64,000 nucleotides of DNA from Zhouia amylolytica (GTDB taxonomy: Bacteria > Bacteroidota > Bacteroidia > Flavobacteriales > Flavobacteriaceae): assembly GCF_900116365.1 (NCBI RefSeq), contig NZ_FPAG01000001.1, positions 1 through 64,000 on the forward strand, written 5' to 3'. Shown here piece after piece: positions 1 to 9,204 of the stretch; the first letter of the stretch is position 1; every line of letters starts with the position of its first letter. A program made the position numbers and the translations under genes. The notes below the pieces were generated by a model. That model had not been told where the DNA came from. It saw nothing but the letters and a program-made list of their open reading frames with translations, and did not search any database.

Positions 1-176
1 GCTACAAAGTAAACCAGCTAGAAATAGCTGGTTTTTTATTTTATAGCAAAAGCGATGTTTACATCCGCTTTGGAGATAAATAAAAAACAAGATGCGGAGC
101 AGCGTAGGTTTCTTTGTAAAGTTTCCTCCTATTCTGGTCCAACAAGCATAGTGAGTTAATCCAGCTCCCGATACAA
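1..176. repeat. 176-bp direct repeat, copy 1
   Basis: This stretch is almost identical to 4924-5099; I see two mismatches, at positions 132 and 144 of this copy. It contains a terminator-like hairpin (11-39), an AT-rich middle and a right end reading CCAGCTCCCGATACAA. The copy may extend to the left of the window. It lies directly upstream of a broken tyrosine recombinase, which is where an attachment site or element end is often found. That role is inference, and I do not recognise the repeat as a known gene or RNA. Confidence 0.85.
11..39 (+). terminator. Rho-independent terminator in repeat copy 1
   Basis: A 9-bp stem AAACCAGCT / AGCTGGTTT with a 6-nt loop is followed by a T run. It would end a transcript entering from left of the window. 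The same hairpin recurs in the second repeat copy at 4934-4962. Confidence 0.7.
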
Positions 177-198
177 AGCCGGAAAACCCTTGTTTTGT

Positions 199-1463
199 AT
201 GAAAAAAAATAGATCTTTCTTACAAAGCGAGCCAATAAACGAGCCAACTTTAATCAAAAAGTTGATGCAGAAAAACTATACATTACCAAAATTGTACGTC
301 CCAAAAAAGAACGGTAAACCTACGATTGAACCCGGAAAGCGATGGTACGTATGGTTTTTATGGCGGGATCCTGAAACTGGCCTTTTAAATAAAAAATTTA
401 AGTGCCAACACGACATAAACCGCTATTCCAAAGTAGCAGACGTAAAGCAATTGGCAAAGCACTAGTTGAAGCTTATACTGTCATGCTAAATAGGGGATTT
501 GATCCAATGCGCCCCGATACAAAAGACATGCTTACCGACTCCCTGAACATGAATTTTATGCAGGCAATGGATTATGCATACAACAATAAAAAGGGAGATT
601 GGAGCGAGAAAACAAAAAGCGACTATAAATACCGGCATGATAAGTTCATTGAATGGATGAAATACAATAATGTGGCTGGGTTACCAATAGAAAAAATCAA
701 CAAGCGCATCCTTACCACTTTTTTAAATGAGCTGAGTAAAGAACTTGGTGCAAACAGCATCAATAATTTTAGAGCTTATTTAGGGTCTATGTTTGGAAAA
801 TTGGTCGATGATGATATCCTGGTGTCTAATCCGGTTTCGGCCATAGCAAAGTAAAAAGTAAACCCTACAAAAAACAAACCATTCACACCACAACAGCAAA
901 TACAGAACATACGTGAGTATTTCCTAAAAAAGGATCCGTACCTATACCATTATCTTAGGATGGTTACATTTGCTTTTTTGCGCCCTATCGAAGTCGTTCG
1001 CCTTACAGTTGGGGATATCGATTTACAAAACAAGGTGTTGACTGTAAAGTCAAAAACCGAAAACCGCAGTACTATAAAAATAATTGAAGACCTGGTACCA
1101 ACGTTGGAAGGGATGCAATTGGAAAAATACAAATACAACTTTCACTTATTTACACCTAAACAACAACCAGACTATTGGGATTCAAAAGAAACAAGTAAAT
1201 CAGATTACTTCCAAAAACGATTTGGAGAGGTCAAAGAACATTTTGGCTTTGGTGTTGAGTATGGTATTTATAGTTTTAGACATACATTTGTAAAGAACTT
1301 ATACGAAAACTTTTTAAAAGAAGGGTTGAGTGAGCGCGAAGCTCAAATGAAACTCATGGGGATTACCAGGCATAAAAGTTTAAGCGGCCTTAAAAACTAC
1401 CTTCGTGATGTTGGTGCAGCTCTATCGGAAGATTATTCCGACAGTTATACTATTGTGTTTTAA
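199..1463 (+). pseudogene. Tyrosine recombinase (phage-type integrase), broken
   Basis: One tyrosine recombinase is spread over two frames. The N-terminal arm-binding/SAM-like part runs from 199 in frame 1 to about 441. There, loss of one C (GAC-CGT became GACGT) moves the reading to frame 3, which continues with RKAIGKALVEAY. A TAA at 852-854 then interrupts frame 3, but the same frame reads on (KVNPTKNKPFTPQQQ) into the catalytic domain. That domain shows the first Arg in FLRPIEVVRL, a Lys in KSKT, the second Arg in SFRHTF and a C-terminal KNYLRD tyrosine. The His that usually precedes the second Arg motif is Tyr here. With one frameshift and one nonsense codon the protein is unlikely to be active. 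It probably once mobilised the island to its right. Confidence 0.85.
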
Positions 1464-1814
1464 GCCTAGTGTCACATTTTCGTAATTCTTTTTATACATG
1501 CTAAGGTATAGGTCATGTTCAATATTATTACTAGACGTTATATCTATTTCATTAATTTGATGATAGTTAATTACAGCTTTCTACCCTTTGCTCTAGGGTG
1601 TTGCTTATATGTAACGATATCCCTTCTCTTTTTAACAACATCATTGGTTTAGCTGTCTATATTACATATTTGATAATTTGAAAACTAGAATCTTTATTTA
1701 ATCATGTGAGCTTTTTAATATGTTAAAAATTGAATACACCTTAAAATTACACATATAATATTGTATATTTTATCTGATTATCAGCAATATACCAAAAACC
1801 AAATCTTAAATGTC
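1464..1814. other. Gene-free stretch, nothing recognised
   Basis: About 350 bases of AT-rich DNA lie between the recombinase remnant and the first lipoprotein. I see no open frame of useful length, no strong hairpin with a T run and no clear TAnnTTTG promoter box. Confidence 0.5.
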
Positions 1815-3637
1815 ATGAAAACATTTTACACTTTTATTTCAAAAAAATATTACTTTAAATTCGTATTGATCCTAATTCTTTTTGGTGTCGGATGTCAAAA
1901 AGAAGATATTCAGATCCCTAATGAAGTTCCTATCCAGTATCAAGACCCTGAAGTTAAAATAGAGCACGGATCTATTAAAGATTTCAAAGCAGATATTACT
2001 TTTCAAGAATCACTAAAGAAGATCAAAACTAACATAGCTGATATCAAATCAAACAGCCTTGAATCAAAAAACAAACAGAATTTTTTATAGATACTTCAAA
2101 AGTTGTTAAAGTAAAAAGAAACTCAATTACTACATATAGCCTATTAGCAAAAAGAGAGGAATCCGAAATGGGAACTGTTGACAATCTTATTATTTCAATT
2201 GATAGTAATGATAAAGTTAATAGCTATATATTGAGTTATACACCACAAGGGAAAGGTTTTGTTTGCCATTCAAATCATGACGCATATTCATTTAATGGCT
2301 CTTTAAACATAACTCCTGTAGAAATAGATCTTAATGAAATTTTAGCTCAGAGAACAGCAGTAATCCAAATAGTCATACTGATTTGTGATTGGGAAAATGG
2401 ACAACATGGGGCGTGGCATTTAGCCACTGCTAACTGTACTCCCGGGTTCATTCAATCGGTCACAGTGAACGTATATTATGAAGTAAATCAGTTTAACCAA
2501 CTTACTATGGGTGATTACGTTACTCTTGATGGCGAAATTGTTTCAGGTACAGGCAGCAGTGGAAGTCCAGGTGGGAGTACCCCAATATTAATGTTAGATG
2601 ATGATGAAAACGTATACGTACAATGTGAAGTCATAATTGATAGTTTTCAGAATTTAGGAATTTTAGGAATTGAAGAAAATTGGTTACGCAATAATTTATG
2701 GTATGCTCAAAAACTTTTTGACTTTTTAAATCCTGAATTATTTTCTCCCAAAGCAAAAGAATTTGCAATACAAGCTATGAGGGACCAAATGAGTGGATAT
2801 TCCATAAATTTATTTGAAGGATTCTTAAATCACCTACTTGAGGAAAACCCATTTAAGATAATCGAAATCGATTGCAATCAAATACAAAAATGGCAAGCTC
2901 TTGCTCAACATATTGCTCCTCAAAGTATACAAAATAAAATAGATAATTTACCGAGTTCATTTTTTAACAATTTTGAAATTCAATCATTAGAAGATGCTAA
3001 TGGCACCATTGTAAATTTAGATTACTTTGGAGTCAACATATCTAATCTCCCAAATGACCCAAACACAGGGCAACAATTTAATCCAGATGGGTTTCTTGAT
3101 TATATTAGAAGACATTTTAATAATTTTATTGAAGGATCTACTTTTGAACCTTATTGTGAAATATCATCAATGTGTGAAACTGAAACTAACTTATGGAATT
3201 CATCGAATCCATTAAGTAGCATAATATACATTGATATTCCAATGGATGATGGAGTTGTTATATGTTCTAAATACGCAAATAGTTATTGGTATTTTATGAC
3301 ACTGAATGCTCCATATACTGGCAATCATCCTGTTAGTGGAACAAGACAATTTGGATATGAACAAAACTCAAATGGTTCTTATAATTTTTTTGTAAGGGGA
3401 GTTGATAGATTTGAGTCTAATATAGCAGAGAATTTAGCGTATGTAATTGGAAACGGAAATCCCTTTTTTGGAGCTGACAATCTTTGGTCTAGCTTTCAGC
3501 AAAAGATTAATCAATTTGTTAACAATAATTCAGGTTCCTCAAATATAATTCCTGCTATAACGAATAGACCTGATTGGAATAAAATAGAACAAGTCTTAAA
3601 CGGAGAAAAATCAACAAGTGAAATAGGATGTGATTAA
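1815..3637 (+). pseudogene. Large surface lipoprotein, toxin-like C-terminus, frameshifted
   Basis: The first segment starts at 1815 with a lipoprotein signal peptide (LILILFGVGC lipobox). The mature end CQKED resembles the surface-export signal described for Bacteroidota lipoproteins (QKDDE-type). Frame 3 ends at 2090. Frame 2 reads open from about 2080 (EFFIDTSKVVKVKRN) into a long segment to 3637, so a one-base frameshift near 2080-2085 splits a single protein of about 600 residues. A Gly/Ser linker (GSGSSGSPGGS, around 2550-2580) separates the N-terminal region from a distinct C-terminal region with motifs such as GTRQFGYEQ and FFVRGVDR. Layout and neighbours suggest a polymorphic toxin; the biochemical activity is not recognised. 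Confidence 0.6.
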
Positions 3638-3648
3638 ATAACAATATC

Positions 3649-3948
3649 ATGAAGTATTTTAATAAAAAAACACTAAACGTTTGTTTCTACTTAGCAATTA
3701 TTTATGCCTTTATAATATTTGTTATACCCTCAAAGTACATATGGGGAGTTTATTCACCAAATTTATTAGGTTGGACGATGATAGTGACATTCATTTTAGG
3801 ACTCTTCCTCTTTTTTTTATTACTTATAAAAGATATTTATAATAAGAATGTTCAAAGCATTAAAAAAAGAACATTATTTATTTTAGTAATAATTACTATC
3901 TCTATTGTCTATTGGTATATAGAAGCTAAAAGTATGGGGAATGTATAA
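3649..3948 (+). CDS. Small three-helix membrane protein, putative immunity protein
   Basis: This 99-residue protein has three hydrophobic segments (about residues 12-28, 40-62 and 74-92) and a short polar loop rich in Lys between the second and third. It starts 11 bp after the large lipoprotein and is probably co-transcribed with it. A small membrane protein directly after a toxin-like gene is the classic place for an immunity protein, but no family was recognised and the role rests on position alone. Confidence 0.55.
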   Translation: MKYFNKKTLNVCFYLAIIYAFIIFVIPSKYIWGVYSPNLLGWTMIVTFILGLFLFFLLLIKDIYNKNVQSIKKRTLFILVIITISIVYWYIEAKSMGNV

Positions 3949-4100
3949 AACCATAATCTACAATGAAAGATTTTAATGACATCCCTCAAACCAAAAAACG
4001 GGTCTATTCAATAGAATAAATTTAGATTATCTCCTTGAAAAAATTAAATGGTATATCCCAACTAAAACCCAAAATGAAAAGAACTAATTAAATATTTTTA

Positions 4101-4609
4101 ATGAAATTGTGTTTAAAATATATCACTTTTTATTTAGCTGTCTTATCAAGCTTTATAAGCTGTAAACAAAAGGAAAGAGCAGAGTTAGTATATATAAAAC
4201 GTTTCTTTCCCATGGCTCTGATTATAAAAAAATTATTAAAGAATATGAGAGTCTCCTAATATCAGAAAATATAATTAAAGATACTACCGCAAATAGTTAT
4301 TGGGAAGTTGTTGAAAAAATGGCTACAAACAAATCGTTTAACCCTTCTACTTCTCTGTTAAACTTAACGGAAGAAAACAATTTCCCAAAAAAAATAACAA
4401 TAGATTGTGAAGAAATGATTCTGAACAGTTTAAATTATAATACAACTAAAATAAAACGATTTAACCATGTTTTAGATTCTATACGTAAATTATCAAACCC
4501 ACAACCTAATGATTATGCTAAAGGCATGCTATCAGTTTTAGACAAAGAAGATTTAGATTATTATAAATTAAAAACATTTGCTCTTATAGTACTAATTAAG
4601 ACAGAATAG
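4101..4609 (+). pseudogene. Small lipoprotein, frameshifted, putative immunity-type
   Basis: ATG at 4101 opens a lipoprotein signal peptide (YLAVLSSFISC) that runs out of frame at 4259. The neighbouring frame 2 is open from before 4200 (KTFLSHGSDYKKIIKEYESL) through to the stop at 4609, which gives a natural continuation. The break lies between about 4160 and 4200. The reconstructed product is about 168 residues: a short secreted lipoprotein with Lys/Asn-rich helical segments. No family was recognised. A tiny open frame (3963-4019, MKDFNDIPQTKKR...) just before it may be another scrap. Confidence 0.5.
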
Positions 4610-4923
4610 ATATTTAAAAAAACTTTTTGTTACAAACCTAATTTTGGGTTTATTTAATTCTCTGGCAGCTGCTATCTTTAAAAATGATGATACTCCAGAT
4701 ATTTACTGGATCTTATCAAAAAAAAAAAGGATGTTGGCCAAAGGAAACAAAAAAAAGATGCCACACCTGGTAGCATCCCTTTTTATAATGATGAATGATC
4801 GTTTATTGAGTAACTAAATCTGTTACTTTTCTACATTTAATTTTGTTATTCAAATCACTATACACTATGAGCTAAATTTTTCAAATCTTGGACAAAATGG
4901 TTTGAAAATTGTTCTGTTTTTAG
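4610..4923. other. Gene-free stretch with one terminator-like hairpin
   Basis: These 314 AT-rich bases lie between the broken lipoprotein and the second long repeat. The only structure I see is a hairpin built on GATGC/GCATC (about 4757-4778) flanked by A and T runs, which could end plus-strand transcription. No gene is supported. Confidence 0.45.
4750..4785 (+). terminator. Possible terminator after first lipoprotein cassette
   Basis: The stem GATGCCA / TGGTAGCATC (imperfect, two extra bases on the right arm) follows an A run and precedes CCTTTTT. The hairpin is weak but correctly oriented to close the plus-strand genes that end at 4609. Confidence 0.4.
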
Positions 4924-5099
4924 GCTACAAAGTAAACCAGCTAGAAATAGCTGGTTTTTTATTTTATAGCAAAAGCGATGTTTACATCCGCTTTGGAGAT
5001 AAATAAAAAACAAGATGCGGAGCAGCGTAGGTTTCTTTGTAAAGTTTCCTCCTACTCTGGTCCAACGAGCATAGTGAGTTAATCCAGCTCCCGATACAA
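4924..5099. repeat. 176-bp direct repeat, copy 2
   Basis: This is the second copy of 1-176, in the same orientation with two visible mismatches. It includes the hairpin at 4934-4962 and ends with the same CCAGCTCCCGATACAA core. A strong terminator (5106-5139) follows at once, then a second recombinase remnant. The two copies bracket 1-5.1 kb, so recombination between them would excise the first cassette and its recombinase. Confidence 0.85.
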
Positions 5100-5105
5100 C
5101 AAGCC

Positions 5106-5139
5106 AAACCCTTGGAAACCCAAGGGTTTTTTCTTTTTA
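5106..5139 (+). terminator. Strong terminator after repeat copy 2
   Basis: A 10-bp perfect stem AAACCCTTGG / CCAAGGGTTT with a 4-nt loop is followed by a T-rich run. Copy 1 has a degraded counterpart at the same place, and the third, diverged repeat near 9.7 kb is also followed by a terminator. The repeat may therefore be a transcribed 3' end. Confidence 0.75.
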
Positions 5140-5256
5140 TAACCTTAATTAAAAGATGTCCTTTTAGGTGACCCATTATTTAAAATTGGTGACCTATTAA
5201 AATTATGGGCTATCTCTCATAGAACACCAATGTTAAATCACTTAAAAACATTGGTC

Positions 5257-5494
5257 ATGAACCCACAAAAAATCTACATTCTATTTGTATTAAAAAAGCA
5301 AAAGCTAAACAAAAAAGGACTAGCTCCCCTCTATTGTAGATTAACTTATAATAAGAAAAGAATTTGCAACTGGCATTGTAGTTTCTCCAAAGAGAGTCTA
5401 TTTTCCATTTTTGAACAATAAAAGGATTTCATCAAAAAGGAGAATAATCCCCAATAAAACAAACTGTTTATTCATAAATTATGGCGAAATTTAA
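5257..5494 (+). pseudogene. Tyrosine recombinase N-terminal remnant
   Basis: From ATG 5257 the reading (KIYILFVLKKQKLNKKG, then LAPLYCRLTYNKK) matches the arm-type DNA-binding domain at the start of Bacteroidota site-specific recombinases. In a run of four A's at 5356-5359 the frame is lost. The next frame carries the expected continuation EFATGIVVSPK and stays open to a stop at 5492-5494. Nothing of the core-binding or catalytic domains follows, so this is a truncated and frameshifted leftover of a second integrase, different from the one at 199-1463. Confidence 0.65.
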
Positions 5495-5504
5495 TAAAAT
5501 AATT

Positions 5505-7035
5505 ATGAATGTAACAACTTTAAAAAAGACAAAACTAGTTTTAAGATTACATCTTATAGCACTAATTTTTATGTTATATGCTTGTCAAAACAACAGCGAC
5601 TTACATGTTGAAGACAACATTAACCATAAACTATCTGAGGGCTTCCACAAAGAAGAATTCAAGGAGATTATTCCTTATGAATATTCGGTAGATTGGAATA
5701 ATTATGCTATAGGTTATTCAGAAGAAATGGATTCAGAATATTATGAATTCACTTTAAATTGGTTAACAGAAATGAATCCAATTGATTTTGCACTAAATGG
5801 GGAGAATACTCATACATTTCCAAATTACAAATTATTGGCTAATGGGATTTGAATTTTTTGCAGTTAAATTTTTAGAGAAAAGTGACTCCTATTCAGAAAA
5901 TATTTCATTGCTCAATTTAAAAGATTTTAATGGGAAATACTATATTTATGATTCCCAAGCTAATAAAATCTTAGCTAAAATGTATTCTAATGGAACGTTA
6001 GTTGGTGAAGTAAATGAGGTTGATAAAACTAAGAATGTTAAGCAAAAAATGGAAGAAGAATGTGTTATTGTAACTACTCAACATTATACGGAAATATATG
6101 CTTTAAGAGATGGCGAGCCTGAATTACTTTATGTCGTTTATGAAGGATATACTGAGGAGGAAGTTTGTGTTGATCCAAACAATGGTTATGATCCATATGA
6201 AGGTGCAACCACCGGTGGTAATGATACAGGAGTGGGTAGCACTAGCCCAGAGGAAGAATGTCCTGATACTGTCCATGGATGTTATTATGAATTTAAAGAA
6301 GAAGTTGTTGAATGCCCAGAGGGCTATAGTGTCGATGAAAATGGAAATTGTGTAGAAATGGATGATGGTATCACCATTGATCCAAGTGTTCCGGAATGCC
6401 TTGAGGAAATTATTAACGATTTAAAAACTAAATCAAAAAATATTTATATAGTTCCAGGCCTTCCTCTTAATACTAATCTATCGTCAATAATTTTAAATTT
6501 GTTTGAAAGCTCTTCAAATCACAATTTAGAAATAAAAATTGGAAACTTGTCATCTAGTAAAAATGCTGTAACTGTTCCAACTTCTCTAGGGAATGGTGAA
6601 TTTAAATATACTATCACTTTGAATCAACTTTTTTTGCAAAACGCTACAGATTTAGCAGTTGCAAGAACAATTATACATGAATCTCTTCATGCACATTTGT
6701 CACACATGTACCAAGATCAACCTTTTACTGATTTTTCTAGTAGAATTAGATACCACCTTGCTCAAAATGGATATAACACGAATGATGCTCAACATGAAAT
6801 GTTTGTTGAATTTACAGAGGCAATGGCTTATTCATTACAAGAGTGGGATAATAATAGTATAGGCAGCTATGATTATTATTACTATCTTTCTTGGTCTGGT
6901 GATATGCTCCAAACGAATGATTTTGAACATTTCCCTGAAGCTTTTAAGAAAGCAATTACAGACGCCAATATCGCAGAAGGTCAAGCCAACGCCGCATCTA
7001 CCACTATTGCCAAAGGTTCTAATAATTGTCAATAA
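5505..7035 (+). pseudogene. Surface lipoprotein with HExxH metallopeptidase-like C-terminus, frameshifted
   Basis: ATG 5505 starts a lipoprotein signal peptide (LIALIFMLYAC). Frame 3 runs to 5852. Frame 1 supplies the continuation (FEFFAVKFLEK) up to 7035, so a one-base shift at about 5840-5850 divides a protein near 510 residues. A Gly/Thr linker (GATTGGNDTGVGSTS) and a Cys-rich stretch around 6170-6400 separate the N-terminal part from a C-terminal domain. That domain carries IIHESLHAHL (HExxH, at 6676-6690) and, about 40 residues later, DAQHEMFVE, which offers a possible third zinc ligand. The layout fits a polymorphic toxin with a zinc-peptidase-like tip; proteolytic activity is inference. 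If the frameshift is real, the exported form is lost. Confidence 0.65.
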
Positions 7036-7045
7036 AACGTTTATT

Positions 7046-7567
7046 ATGAAAAAGTATTTCTGTTTAATTATTATCAATCTATTTTTTTTTAATGTTTATT
7101 CTCAAACTGAAATAGACAACGAAAAAGAAAAATACTCTATTATCAAAAGTATTTTTAAAGGAAAAATAAATAATCTATTTCTATATGAGAAATTTGAAAA
7201 TTTTAAAGGAATGACTTTTTTCCTTGACAACCCTAAAGTCTTAAAAGATATGTATGGGCAACCATCTGACCTTGATGAGATATCCAAGTCCTTGAAAGAT
7301 GTTGATTTTTCAGATGAGTTTAGCAAAATAACCAATGAAACCTTTTTAAACACTAGCATGTTAGACCCTGGTATTAAACTTATCAAATCTAAAAGCATAG
7401 ACGATAATGCCAAGGTGACCTATATCTCCGAACCGATTATAATTAAAGATTTAGGCTTTATCTACTTAAAATCTAATTATGAAGAATCTATCATGATTCT
7501 TAAAAAAAAGGAATCAAATTGGGAGGTGATTTGTCATAAATATACTTTCTTAATGCTTGTCAATTAA
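7046..7567 (+). CDS. Secreted protein next to toxin-like gene, putative immunity
   Basis: The ATG at 7046 lies 10 bp after the metallopeptidase-like gene and opens a signal peptide (LIIINLFFFNVYSQ) with a cleavage-like end and no lipobox Cys. The mature protein is about 155 residues and ends in a beta-rich segment (ESIMILKKKESNWEVICHKY). Similar 'hydrophobic strand, KK, NxW' endings occur in the two neighbours at 7579 and 8385. The immunity role is inferred from position only. Confidence 0.6.
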   Translation: MKKYFCLIIINLFFFNVYSQTEIDNEKEKYSIIKSIFKGKINNLFLYEKFENFKGMTFFLDNPKVLKDMYGQPSDLDEISKSLKDVDFSDEFSKITNETFLNTSMLDPGIKLIKSKSIDDNAKVTYISEPIIIKDLGFIYLKSNYEESIMILKKKESNWEVICHKYTFLMLVN

Positions 7568-7578
7568 ACCTCTAGAAG

Positions 7579-7974
7579 GTGCGTGATTGTATCCCTAAAG
7601 AAGTATTATGGGTGATTAAAACCACGCGACTTCAACAAGGACTTGATGAATATGTTAGTACCATTAATTTTAAACTTTGCATTGATAATATTAAATCTAG
7701 TGAAAGCGAACTTACTTCAGACGAAATTAAATTTCTTAAGAATCAATTCAAAAGTCTTAAAGTTGAAGAAATCAACAAAAAGCGTATTATCAATTCCGAA
7801 AATATAACCAATATTAGAAAGCAAGGTTACTACATCTCTATGCCCGTTATTTTTAGAGAAAACAACTGTGCTATTTACTATTCTGAGAATGGTACAAGTG
7901 GACAATTTAATCTACTAATTAAAAGAAACAATAAATGGGAATGTTATTGCCCTAGCAGGGTATGGATGGAATAA
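7579..7974 (+). CDS. Hypothetical protein, probably 5'-truncated immunity-like gene
   Basis: The frame opens just after a TAG and has no early ATG; the possible start is GTG at 7579. The product has no signal peptide although its neighbours do. This suggests the 5' end has been lost. The C-terminal part (MPVIFRENNCAIYYSENG, then LLIKRNNKWECY) has the same strand-turn-strand ending as the proteins on either side. It may not be expressed. Confidence 0.45.
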   Translation: MRDCIPKEVLWVIKTTRLQQGLDEYVSTINFKLCIDNIKSSESELTSDEIKFLKNQFKSLKVEEINKKRIINSENITNIRKQGYYISMPVIFRENNCAIYYSENGTSGQFNLLIKRNNKWECYCPSRVWME

Positions 7975-8050
7975 AGCTATTAAGTGTTTTTTAACTATAT
8001 TAATACCTTATGGATATGCCAAGAGGTATTTCATATCTGATAAAGTCTAA

Positions 8051-8401
8051 AGCGAATTCAACTATGAGTTAATATTGCTATACACAAATGAATATTTAAC
8101 TCCCAGATTTTTTCAACTTTATCAATTCTTTATGGGACTTACGGATAATCCTGTTTATAATGGTGACCCAATATCAGATGCTCAGCATCAATATATGGCA
8201 GAAAATTATGTAACCCCAATAGCTCAGGCCATTCGACAAATAGATGGAAACAGGTATTCTCTGGATTTCTATATGTGGCATGGATGGAAGGGTCTTGAAT
8301 CAACTTATGATTTTAAGCACAAATTAAATACTAACCAAAAATCTGATTATGTCCAAAAGCAACAACAAATCAACATCAGCACAAATGTTACTTGCGAATA
8401 A
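8051..8401 (+). pseudogene. Displaced C-terminal fragment of a second metallopeptidase-like toxin
   Basis: The frame is open from 8051 with no ATG near its left end. It reads DAQHQYMAENYVTPIAQAI, then a WKGLESTYDF stretch. This aligns with the end of the 5505-7035 protein, which reads DAQHEMFVEFTEAMAYSL and later WSGDMLQTNDF. The HExxH part is missing. It therefore looks like an orphan toxin tip from a second cassette, still followed by a lipoprotein gene that overlaps its last 17 bp. Confidence 0.6.
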
Positions 8402-9026
8402 GTCAATATTAATAATAACAGCCTTTTTAATAATAGTAGGCTGTAGCAAAAATAAAAATTGTACTAAATCTGATATGCTTAAATATGAATTATTAACTGT
8501 TATTATAGATTCATTTGCTAAACCCTCCGTTACTATTCCTCCACTAGTTCCTGAAGGTGTTGTTGATACAATAAAGAACGAAAGAGACTCAATATTAAAT
8601 TTGATTAAATCAGAGGAGTGGGTAAATCAAAAAAATATAGTCGCTGTATTGCCATATTTTTATACGCCTAATAAAGAGGTCATATTCAAAAACACCTACC
8701 CTAAAGAATTTGAGAGTTTAGTTAAAGATTTATCAGTTAAAAGTGGTGATACTATTTTAAAGATAGATAAAATAAAAAAAACCAGAGGGAATATTTTTAT
8801 AAAGGCTCCAACTTTAAAGGAATTAATAAAAGATGAAGATTTGTGGAATTCGTTTGATTTAAGAATAACGGGGTCCAAAATTGTATTCGATGCTGATTGC
8901 GATAAAGCGGTAACCATTATTGGAATCAGTAAAGGAAGATTAAATAGCTATAACAGTTTAGTTTTTTTAGAGAAAATTGATAATAATTGGGTCATAGTAC
9001 ATAAAGAAACAATTTCAATTTCTTGA
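8385..9026 (+). CDS. Small lipoprotein, putative immunity protein
   Basis: I take ATG 8385 as the start because it opens a clean lipoprotein signal peptide (IITAFLIIVGCSKNKNC). The mature protein is about 195 residues and ends LVFLEKIDNNWVIVHKE, resembling the endings of the proteins at 7046 and 7579. Its start overlaps the end of the orphan toxin tip by 17 bp, so the original order was toxin then this gene, as for immunity genes. No named family was recognised. Confidence 0.6.
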   Translation: MLLANKSILIITAFLIIVGCSKNKNCTKSDMLKYELLTVIIDSFAKPSVTIPPLVPEGVVDTIKNERDSILNLIKSEEWVNQKNIVAVLPYFYTPNKEVIFKNTYPKEFESLVKDLSVKSGDTILKIDKIKKTRGNIFIKAPTLKELIKDEDLWNSFDLRITGSKIVFDADCDKAVTIIGISKGRLNSYNSLVFLEKIDNNWVIVHKETISIS

Positions 9027-9204
9027 CTTACCATTATTTCTGCTCACCACACTGGTGTGGACAATTGATAAAGAAAGTGTTATATCATTTAGCTAGGTCT
9101 ACCATAAAATATTTATTCTTATTTATTTCATTCCATAACCAAAGAAATAAAAAAATATTGAATCAATAGAAAGAGTTAAAGACTATAATAAAAAGTTTTA
9201 CAAA

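Noticed and set aside
1-176. tRNA or tmRNA 3' end as the origin of the long repeat
   Set aside because: No T-loop GGTTCGA-type motif, no acceptor pairing and no CCA end could be found.
59-247. Minus-strand reading through repeat copy 1, similar to one through copy 2 (4982-5176)
   Set aside because: The likeness simply reflects the DNA repeat. Both readings cross terminator hairpins, have different ends and show no protein family features.
6869-7045. N-terminal extension of the secreted protein at 7046
   Set aside because: It overlaps the metallopeptidase-like gene in another frame, and the internal ATG 7046 opens a proper signal peptide.
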